6,979 nucleotides of DNA from Globobulimina sp. (GCA_003354225.1 PIVH01000211.1:1-6979), one strand, 5' to 3'; positions 1 to 6,397 are shown, counted from the stretch's first letter. The notes: generated by a model not told the origin, from the sequence alone. Program-made: numbers and translations.

Positions 1-125
1 AGTAAAACATGTGACGGATGGGGTGGAGCTTTTTAGCAGTTCACATTCTTAGTAGAAAATCTTAATGTAAGTAATGAAATAGCAATGATATGTCAGACTT
101 ATAACTATTTGAGTATAGCAAAAGT
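1..125. other. Upstream non-coding region of DIM1, possibly with the tail of a preceding gene
   Basis: No gene can be supported here. All three + frames hit stops early: frame 3 at its first codon, frame 1 near 34 and frame 2 near 49. Bases 1-50 are richer in G (around 15-30) than the AT-rich DNA that follows, so they could be the last codons or 3' UTR of a gene to the left, but there is too little to identify. An in-frame TAA at 102-104 bounds the DIM1 start at 126. The 3' part contains the ACTTATAA element described separately. Confidence 0.5.
97..104 (+). promoter_or_regulatory. ACTTATAA element before DIM1 (putative)
   Basis: ACTTATAA ends 21 nt before the DIM1 ATG at 126. It differs by one base from ACTTGTAA found at nearly the same distance before two other genes in this window. 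It could be a core promoter or initiator element, or a branch-point-like element of a 5' UTR splice acceptor, since an AG follows at about 117-118. The call rests only on position and similarity. Confidence 0.3.
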
Positions 126-1312
126 ATGTGGAACTTTCCTGAATTTTCGTTCATTCCGCCATCGATCTACAATTCAAAGAACGGGAAGATCACTACCACA
201 AAAATTGTTAGGTCAATTATAAGTTTATAACTTGTATTATATTATTTCGTTTTTAATACATTTTATCCGAAAAAAAACCTACAGATCGTTCAAAGGGACA
301 ACACATTTTAAGGAATGACAAATTGTTACAAAAAATAGTAGACTCTGCAAACTTAAATGAGTCCGATATCGTTTTAGAAATTGGATCCGGTTCTGGAAAT
401 CTAACACTTCGAATTCTTGAGCAATGTTCCAAAGTTTTGTTGTCTTTTTATTAACTGGTACTCGGAAAATATAATTGAATAATTTAATTAAAGGTATATG
501 CAGTGGATATCGATAAGAGTTTAACCAATATTTTACAAAAAAGAATCCATAAATATTACAATGAATTTTCACCCAAATTAAATTGTATCGTTTGTGATAT
601 ATTGTCAATGAATATTCCCTCTGATATCGACCATATTATATCAAATGTTCCATATCAAATATCATCTGAATTAATATTTAAATTGCTGTCATCAAATTAT
701 TTCCAATCAGCAATCTTATTATTTCAACACGAATTTATTCAAAAATTGACATCCAATCCAAATAGTAAACAATATTCACGATTGTCAGTGAATGCGCAAA
801 TGCATTGTAATATACACACATTATTTAGCATCGAGAGAGAACATTTTCAGCCCCCACCCCATGTCAATAGCGGCGTTGTCAAATTAATTCCCTATAATAA
901 TGATAACAATCCATGGATAAAAGCAGATGTTGATCATAAATATGAGTTTGCCTCATTATTATTAAATAATTATGGGAAATACACCACAAATATTAAAGAG
1001 AGTGAGATTGATCACGCATTATTAACGCGCAAATTATTTGAATATGAACAATGGAATGAGTTTTTAAAGATTTGTTTTGCTCAAAAAAATAAGAAATTAC
1101 CAACAGTGTTTGAAAATATATTGCATCAAACACCAAACAGAATAAAATATAATGGAAAGCAAGGAAATAATGTCAATGTTGCTGCTGTATTAAAGGATTT
1201 GTTTCAAAAATTGGATATGAATCAAAAACGCGCAAATGGAACTGACATTGCTTCTTTTTTGAGATTTTATGATGCAATCCGCACACATAATATTCAATTT
1301 TATTCATTATGA
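126..1312 (+). CDS. DIM1: 18S rRNA (adenine-N6,N6) dimethyltransferase DIM1/DIMT1, three exons
   Basis: The predicted mRNA joins 126-222, 285-433 and 494-1312, giving 354 aa. Members of this family dimethylate two adjacent adenosines in the 3'-terminal helix of 18S rRNA with S-adenosylmethionine, and also act in small-subunit maturation in the nucleolus. Visible signatures are SKGQHIL (about 35-41), SAM motif [12 protein letters not shown] (62-72), an acidic VDID at the end of beta 2 (86-89), CDIL (116-119), catalytic NVPYQIS (133-139), AILLFQHEF (155-163), the YSRLSVNAQ core (176-184) and [14 protein letters not shown] (200-213). The C-terminal half of the family follows as [13 protein letters not shown] and a [16 protein letters not shown] segment. 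About 50 extra residues (216-268) lie before FLKICF. The ATG at 126 is the only start giving the phase needed for exon 2, and an in-frame TAA lies at 102-104. DIM1 is preferred over mitochondrial TFB1M because of RPPPKV-like and C-terminal similarity. The identity is secure; the first 32 residues are less so. Confidence 0.9.
223..284 (+). other. DIM1 intron 1 (62 bp, phase 1)
   Basis: The intron starts GTTTAT and ends CCTACAG. Splicing joins A222 to A285-T286, making an AAT codon and leading straight into RSKGQHIL, the conserved start of the DIM1 catalytic domain. The interior is very AT-rich with a pyrimidine-containing 3' end. The 3' site is strongly supported by the protein family. The 5' site is inferred because it is the nearby GT that gives the right phase. 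Confidence 0.7.
434..493 (+). other. DIM1 intron 2 (60 bp, phase 0)
   Basis: The intron starts GTTTTG and ends TTAAAG. Removing it joins ...RILEQCSK to [10 protein letters not shown], restoring the invariant stretch between SAM motif I and the acidic residue at the end of beta 2, with the spacing seen across the DIM1/KsgA family. Without removal the frame hits stops. A TTAAC at about 450-454 could serve as branch point, though it lies far from the 3' end; TGAAT/TTTAAT further on are alternatives. Confidence 0.88.
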
Positions 1313-1385
1313 CTGCAATTATTCAAAATTGTATACTGTGCAAGATTTCGAAGTGAAAAACTTGTAATGTACAGCTAATTGAACC
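1313..1385 (+). promoter_or_regulatory. 73-bp spacer: DIM1 3' end plus upstream region of the 7-TM gene
   Basis: This spacer must hold both the 3' UTR of DIM1 and the 5' region of the next gene. No AATAAA polyadenylation hexamer is present. Recognisable pieces are ATTGTATACTGT (1328-1339), AAGATTTCGA (1342-1351), AGTGA (1352-1356) and ACTTGTAA (1360-1367). The last ends 18 nt before the ATG at 1386. The same pieces recur in the same order before the gene at 6418. A CAG at 1371-1373 could be a splice acceptor. Function is inferred only. Confidence 0.35.
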
Positions 1386-2396
1386 ATGGGTAATGTTCTT
1401 TGTTATTCTGACACTTTAATTGATTACACGGCAGTTGTTGGAGCTCTAATGACAGTAATAATGACAATATCAGTATTTCGAAATCTATATAAATACCCAG
1501 ATGAAATGAAAAATGCAAGTCATAAACGTATATCAACCGCAGCAATAACATGTTATGCAACAGCAATGGTTGCCATGTGTTGCTATCATGTGTTGTCAAA
1601 TGACAATACATCTTTAGAACACTTAATTGGATGGGAAATATTTGCATTCTTTTGGGGAATTGCTAATTGTTTATCATATCTGTTATTTATTTTGCGTCTT
1701 AAAACAACATTTCAAGGCACTGCATTTAGGACTCCATCATGGCTGTATACATCATTATATTTATGTGTCTTCATTTTTTTTAGCGCTAATATTATTTTAC
1801 TGGTCATTTATGTATTAAAATATAAAGGAAACACAAATGCAGAAATATTGACCAAACTACACACTGGAGAGCTAATAGCAAAATTGTTTGCTGATTTATA
1901 TTTGTCAATTTTTTTAACATATTTATTTGTTTCCAAACTGCTGCAATTAGCAATGGATATGTTTTCAAATCAAATTGGCAATGCGACCATGGTTACCTCT
2001 GACGAACGGGTTAGCGTTGAAATAATTGATATGAAATTAACAAGGAATGAACATAATTTATTGCGCGTTGCTAATAAAATGACTGTGTTATCCACCACCA
2101 CTGCATTGAGTACAGAGTTTGTAATTTGTGTTGCTGCGTTATCATCGGAAATGGGCGATGATTTTTTAAATGGATTTTTATGGTATTTTGCTGTAATGTT
2201 TTGTTTAATTATTGATTCAATGGTGAACGCATTTTGTATTTATGTAAGTTTACCGTATTCATCATCAAAGCAATTGTATAAATGTTGCAGATTTTGTGAT
2301 GAGTGTTGTATGTATTGTGTTATGAGGAGATTGGAAAAAAGGAAACTAAAAACAAGCTTGGATGGTTATGTGTCGATGCAAGAAATGCAACTTTAA
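1386..2396 (+). CDS. Seven-transmembrane, GPCR-like protein with Cys-rich tail
   Basis: The protein is 336 aa from a single exon. Hydrophobic helices are at about 12-31, 50-70, 81-104, 120-144, 164-186, 231-252 and 264-288. That leaves a very short N-terminus (about 11 aa), a long third cytoplasmic loop (about 187-230) and a 48-aa tail. An N-T-S glycosylation site at 74 falls in the first predicted outside loop, which fits a GPCR orientation. The DRY and NPxxY motifs of class A receptors are absent; helix 7 has DSMVNAFCIY instead. The tail carries CC..C..CC..C (300-311), a likely palmitoylation cluster or metal site, then a basic RRLEKRK stretch. The N-terminus MGNVLC also resembles an acylation signal, which would be odd for an outside N-terminus. 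The start is well supported: ACCATGG context with an in-frame TGA at 1380-1382. I do not recognise the family; a receptor role is a topology-based guess, and a channel or transporter is possible. Confidence 0.85.
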   Translation: MGNVLCYSDTLIDYTAVVGALMTVIMTISVFRNLYKYPDEMKNASHKRISTAAITCYATAMVAMCCYHVLSNDNTSLEHLIGWEIFAFFWGIANCLSYLLFILRLKTTFQGTAFRTPSWLYTSLYLCVFIFFSANIILLVIYVLKYKGNTNAEILTKLHTGELIAKLFADLYLSIFLTYLFVSKLLQLAMDMFSNQIGNATMVTSDERVSVEIIDMKLTRNEHNLLRVANKMTVLSTTTALSTEFVICVAALSSEMGDDFLNGFLWYFAVMFCLIIDSMVNAFCIYVSLPYSSSKQLYKCCRFCDECCMYCVMRRLEKRKLKTSLDGYVSMQEMQL

Positions 2397-2505
2397 ACAT
2401 TGTATATACTGTATAGGGTTTGTCATGACTTTATTTGAAAAGCCTGCACTCGTATTCAAAAAGTTTTGTTTGTAGTGAAGTGACCTCTAAATCCTCAAAT
2501 TCGTC
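2397..2505 (+). promoter_or_regulatory. 109-bp spacer before the Nudix gene
   Basis: Three bases after the TAA of the 7-TM gene comes ATTGTATATACTGTAT (2399-2414), closely matching ATTGTATACTGT in the spacer upstream of that gene. Further on are ATTCAAAA (about 2454-2461, also at 1321-1328), a TGTAGTGAAGTGA stretch (2471-2483) and ACCTCTAA (2483-2490), a weak match to the ACTTGTAA element, ending 15 nt before the ATG at 2506. No AATAAA is present. An in-frame TAA at 2488-2490 fixes the 5' limit of the next CDS. Confidence 0.3.
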
Positions 2506-5500
2506 ATGTCAACTGGTCACAATTACGATAGCAACGATCAAGATTCAGAACACACACCAACACCATCCCCAAATGGAATGAATATCCCCTCGACATACAT
2601 AACAATCCGTAATTCATCAAATGAATCCAATCATTCCAATGGCTCTCCTGGTCGCGACAGAAAAGTAAAATCAAAACCACATAAATCAAAGTCTCGTTCT
2701 AGTTCGCATAGAGAGCACCGAGACCAGAACCACAGAGATCGCAGAGATTATAGAGATTATTCCAATGCGCACAGATCATCCACCAAACATCGCGGTGGTC
2801 GCGACAATAACAACCATCGTCAGATCCATCACCATCAAATACAATATGAGAATGAAAATATTATCGTCAATCAGCAATCATCAAAACCTAAACCAAAACC
2901 AAAACCAAAACCAATGCCATATACATCCCCCTCCAAATCCAAATCATCCAAACGTAACAAACCACAAAACCTCAACAAACGCGCCATAATTAACGATAAC
3001 ATAATTGCTAAAAAACAACACATCGAGCAACTACCCAATAGGAAGAAATTAGTGATCATCGCAGTGGGCGACAACCCTTTGCCCTCTCATGCCGCCTTCG
3101 ATTTTATTCATTGCAAAGTTGGCATGGAACGTAAAGTAATGTGGAAGCATTTCGATGTGATGGTATTGATTGTTCCCACCAACACCTCACACAAAAACAA
3201 AGAAATCATGTTCGAAGCTTGCAAAAAAGCAAAGAAAATAAACCCCAAACTATTCGTCTGCATCATCGACATCGGAGCATCTGAATCTGCCGTATTTAGG
3301 TACGTAACCTTTCAGTTTCAAACCAACCCAAAAAAGCAACTTCCACAGTTGCACCCTTTTAGTTTGACACTGAAAAACATATCTTATTACAATTTGCAAC
3401 AAAAAACCATACGCAATTTCGCAACACACCACACCACTGTTCCCAGGTCGCGATGCTTCGGCTACGGCGCCAATATGGTGACCAACGACCATCATTCACT
3501 AAAACAAGTGTTGAATATCATTGGCAACAAAGGCTTCAAAGGCAATGGCCGCTACAGCTGCCCTTACTGTGGCATGAACAGCTTATCCGAAGACGAGCTA
3601 TGGCATCACGTGCCATTGTACCACATCAACGACAACGGCACCTCGCCATTGTACCTGTCGCCCCAAGGCACGCCGCAACAGTCCCAACCTGTGCAATCCG
3701 CCTCCCTCACACATATCCATTGTCCTATCTGCAACAAGGAAGAGAAGAGGAACCGCAATTTCATGCTCCATCTACGCAATTACCACGGCCCGGTGCACCG
3801 CGGCGAGAGATTGCGCGAGTATCGCGACGGCATATTGACGCATGCTTTTGCCTTGGTGGTGGTGCGCAGGCCGACGGACAACAAGTTCTTAGTGGTGCAG
3901 GAGGCCTGCAATTCAGGCTTCTGGTTACCTGGAGGCCGGGTGGAGGTCGGCGAGACTTTGTTGCAAGCCGCGATCCGCGAAACTAAGCAAGAAGCCGGCA
4001 TCAACATCGATATTAAGGGCATACTGAAAATCGAGCACAGTACGTACTCGTTTGACGATAGAAAAAAGGCGTACAATCGCATGCGGATCATATTCTATGC
4101 GGGTATGTGCTCTCTGGCTATGTGTCTACTGTCTATGCCATTTATTGTGGGCTGTGGTGTGGTACAGAGCCGTGCGACGAGAAGGAACTGCCGAAATCTA
4201 TACCGAATTATAACTCTGCGGGCGCCACGTTTATAAGCATCGAGGAGTTGGACGAGATCGAATTGCGGGCGGATGAGCCACGCGAATGGTTCAATTCGCT
4301 AACACAGAATTTCTACTATCACTCCTTGGACCTGCTCTCGTGTTGGAAGCACGACCATACCACGGCCCCCAACCGCCACTCCAGCCACTCACACAACAGC
4401 GACCCCAGCGGCGCTCCGCCAACGCCGCAGCAACAGACCATTGTAGGCAATGAAAACACGCACAGTCCCACACACAACGGCTACCGGCACGACTTCATTG
4501 AATCAGATACGTCGTCGGATGAAGTGACTGCTAATCACCAACACGAAGCACATCAACACCAACATCAGCATTCACATCAAAGTGCGGGGAGTACCGGCAA
4601 CGGCGACGAGAGCAGCGATGAATTGACCGACGATGATTATAAACAACGCGTAAATAAAAACACCAACAAACGCAGACATACAGCCAACGCGGCGCCGACT
4701 CCCACTTCGCCATTCACACAGTTTCAGGCCCAAATCAGTAACAATCCCAATATCCGCATGCGCGGCTCCTCCGACACCGTCCCACCGCCGCAGCGCGTGC
4801 GCAAAATGAGGTCGTTAGAGCCGGCGATGCGGTTCGAACATTCTGCGCCGTCTCCGCTGCCCAAACCGAATAAAATGGTTAAAAAAACGAGTAAAAAAGG
4901 CATAAAACGCAGTAAAACACCGACCAATCTCAACAGTTTGCATAACTCTGCATTGAATTTGAAGGCCAAATCACAGAAAAATCTGTCCAAACAGCCGGGC
5001 AATTTACCCACACAAAGCATCAACGCAATGAATGATATCAATTGTCACAATCCCGTAGCCAATAAATCCAATCCGACCTCGCCACCGTCGCCGCAACCGC
5101 CTCATACACAGCAACAACTACAACAAGTGACGTATATGATTGCGCCGTCCATGAATCCCATGATGTACCCTCAGTTTATTCCCAATTTGTACTATCCCAC
5201 AGCCCAAAACATGCAGAATATGAGCATGCCGGGTTTATACCAACAGAGGCAGTCTTTGTTGCAAATTGCGCCGCAAAATCTGGCCAATTTACAGAAACAA
5301 ATGGCTATGGAACAGGACCCCGCAACGCCTGACTTTTATTTACAACAAATGGCGTTGCAACAACAGCAGCAACAGCAACAGTATCCGTACTATGCGCAAA
5401 CACAGCATCAAGCAGCACAGCATGGTATGAATGGTATGTATCAGGTTTATGCGCCGCCGCCCGGTGGCACTGTGTCGCAGTCACTGTCACATTGCGGTGT

Positions 5501-5849
5501 CCCCATTGCGAATTTTCATAATCAACTACCGCGGCCAGAGCTGAAATTGACGAAGAATACGAATTCGAATCCCAAGTTGAAGAGCAATGGGCATAGCGAT
5601 GAGCATAAGAATCGGAACAAAAAGAAGAAGAAAACCACAGTGGCTCAGGTGTCGCAGTCAGACTCTTTGTTGCGCAAAAAGTCACATCGCAGATCGTCAT
5701 CCAACACATTGCCACAACGGAACACGTTGCAGTCTCATTTCTCGCATCCGCATCATAACACGACGCCGCCGCCGGGACTTATTTATTCGGATCAACTTAA
5801 TAAGGTTTCTGCGCAAAGGGGCATTGTTGGCGGCAGTATCAAAAAATGA
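2506..5849 (+). CDS. Zinc-finger Nudix hydrolase with receiver-like domain and long disordered tail
   Basis: The predicted mRNA joins 2506-3299, 3447-4102 and 4168-5849, giving 1043 aa (1092 if the in-frame intron is kept). Residues 1-180 are disordered: S/H/R/D-rich with RS- and RD-type repeats and a KPKPKPKPKP run. Residues 181-291 look like an alpha/beta receiver or Rossmann fold (KLVIIAV, FDVMVLIVP, LFVCIIDI, GANMVTND), but without the phospho-acceptor Asp or the late Lys. Two canonical C-x2-C-x12-H-x4-H fingers follow: C303/C306/H319/H324 and C357/C360/H373/H378. The Nudix domain spans about 395-525, with box G428-x5-E434-x7-R442-E443 and QEAGI at 446-450; the first Glu of the usual EE pair is Gln. 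The remainder (about 545-1043) is low complexity rich in H, Q, P, N and S, with an acidic SSDE patch and a KNRNKKKKK nuclear-localisation-like cluster. Nudix enzymes hydrolyse nucleoside diphosphates linked to another moiety; the substrate is unknown here. Fingers, the RS-like region and basic clusters suggest a nuclear, RNA-linked role (inference). Confidence 0.85.
2884..2913 (+). repeat. AAACCA hexamer repeat encoding (Lys-Pro)x5
   Basis: Five tandem AAA-CCN codon pairs (the first is AAA CCT, then four AAA CCA) encode KPKPKPKPKP within the disordered N-terminal part of the Nudix protein, followed by ATG CCA. The near-perfect identity of the units suggests replication slippage, so length may vary between strains. 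It resembles a telomeric-type hexamer on the complement but is too short and in frame within a gene. Confidence 0.85.
3300..3446 (+). other. Predicted in-frame intron in the Nudix gene (147 bp, phase 2)
   Basis: The segment begins GTACGTAA, ends GTTCCCAG, is 49 codons long and has no in-frame stop. Removing it joins GASESAVF to RSRCFGYGANMV, giving a continuous helix leading to the GANMVTND strand with receiver-domain spacing. Keeping it inserts 49 residues of F/Q/N/T/H-rich sequence with no similarity to the domain. G is only about 10% of the segment. An alternative acceptor at TTTTAG (3362) gives a 63-bp intron, closer to the size of the other three. The choice between them, or constitutive retention, needs RNA data. 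Confidence 0.62.
4103..4167 (+). other. Nudix-gene intron 2 (65 bp, phase 1)
   Basis: The intron starts GTATGTGC and ends TGGTACAG. Joining G4102 to A4168-G4169 makes a GAG codon and produces RIIFYAEPCDEKELPKSIPNY, running from the conserved strand after the Nudix box into the SAGATFISIEEL segment that closes the domain. The two coding parts lie in different frames, so without splicing the Nudix domain would be truncated. Both splice sites are close to consensus. Confidence 0.92.
4551..4580 (+). repeat. His-Gln alternating codon tract
   Basis: Ten codons encode HQHQHQHSHQ in the disordered tail of the Nudix protein. Codons are mixed (CAT/CAC, CAA/CAG), so the tract is not a pure microsatellite and probably reflects protein-level bias. 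It could bind metal or contribute to phase-separation-type behaviour; both are speculation. Confidence 0.7.
5358..5381 (+). repeat. CAR trinucleotide tract encoding eight Gln
   Basis: Eight mixed CAA/CAG codons lie between MAL and YPYYAQTQHQ in the Nudix protein tail, itself Q/M/N/P/Y-rich and prion-like in composition. Codon mixing means lower slippage than a pure repeat. It is a likely site of length polymorphism. Confidence 0.85.
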
Positions 5850-6100
5850 TTTTGTCGTAGTATTATATAGTTTTTTTTTGTGTTAGTTTTTTTAAATTTT
5901 GTTAATTGTAAGTAATATAATATATAATTTTTTATGTCAGTTTCATTTTTTTGATTTGGCTTTCTTTTCTTTTATTTTTTGTTGTTATTGTTGGTGCTGT
6001 TTTTTTTATTGATGTTATTGTCGATCTTGTTGAAAAATTTATGTTTTACGAGTTTGTGATATAAAATTTTTTTCTCTTGTTTTTATCTCATTATTCGATT
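5850..6100 (+). other. T-rich 3' flank of the Nudix gene
   Basis: After the TGA the + strand is strongly T-biased for about 240 bp, with many runs of 5-9 T and very little C, and no open reading frame of note. It probably holds the 3' UTR and polyadenylation or transcription-end signals. No exact AATAAA hexamer is seen; AT-rich stretches such as TAATATAATATATAA (about 5914-5928) are the nearest candidates. Why one strand is T-rich rather than simply AT-rich is not explained. Confidence 0.5.
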
Positions 6101-6271
6101 GTCATAATGTCATTGCAGTTCACCAATTCGTTTGAGATTAATATTATAGCCCTCAGATGTTCGCTAAACGAAGAGTTCTGATAGATAACCACTCCGAAGT
6201 CAAGTGTTTTGGTGAATGACTCATTTAAGATATTCCCTATCTACTATGCAGCGTTTCCTAAGGGGTTGTTC

Positions 6272-6292
6272 TTATATTGCGGAGCAATATAA
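6272..6292. repeat. Perfect 9-bp inverted repeat with 3-nt loop
   Basis: TTATATTGC, GGA, GCAATATAA: the arms are exact reverse complements and the spacer is three bases. It lies 125 bp before the ATG at 6418. It could be a dimeric transcription-factor site or a hairpin in a 5' leader. No T-run follows directly, so a bacterial-type terminator is not supported. Confidence 0.75.
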
Positions 6293-6389
6293 ATTGGGAC
6301 CTAGGATCCTTAATTGCAATACAGTGCATACAGCCATACACTAATTTAAGGTATCCTTAGAAGATTTTCGAGTTGCAGTGAGTGATTCT

Positions 6390-6397
6390 ACTTGTAA
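6390..6397 (+). promoter_or_regulatory. ACTTGTAA element before the type I membrane protein gene (putative)
   Basis: It is identical to the octamer at 1360-1367 and ends 20 nt before the ATG at 6418, against 18 nt for the 7-TM gene. It may be a core promoter or initiator element, or a branch-point-like element because TTTCACAG follows. The assignment is inference from recurrence and position. Confidence 0.35.

Noticed and set aside
279-608. 109-aa open frame on the minus strand over the DIM1 exons
   Set aside because: It overlaps conserved DIM1 exon 2 and intron 2, has no recognisable domain, and arises from AT-rich complement sequence.
503-1312. DIM1 starting at 503
   Set aside because: Position 503 is a GTG encoding an internal Val; the SAM-binding motif lies upstream in exon 2, so the protein would lack its cofactor site.
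2884-2913. Telomere-like repeat
   Set aside because: Only five units, in frame and encoding Lys-Pro repeats within a disordered protein region.
3453-3986. 177-aa + strand frame inside the Nudix gene
   Set aside because: It lies in an alternative frame across the zinc fingers and Nudix box, is rich in Arg and Pro as expected of GC-rich shadow frames, and has no domain.
4107-4167. Separate gene starting at 4107 after a shorter Nudix protein ending at 4236
   Set aside because: The apparent start is a GTG inside the intron, and splicing 4103-4167 gives a continuous, conserved Nudix domain.
4828-4842. GGTTCGAA resembling a tRNA T-loop
   Set aside because: No acceptor, D-arm or anticodon stem can be formed around it and it lies in coding sequence.
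5305-5715. 136-aa minus-strand frame opposite the poly-Q tail
   Set aside because: Its Ala/Val/Ser/Cys-rich sequence is the complement of CAR-rich codons; the + frame continues the Nudix protein.
5990-6200. Possible C/D-box snoRNA (TGATG-like and CTGA strings)
   Set aside because: Boxes are imperfect, spacing is unsuitable and no terminal stem pairs them.
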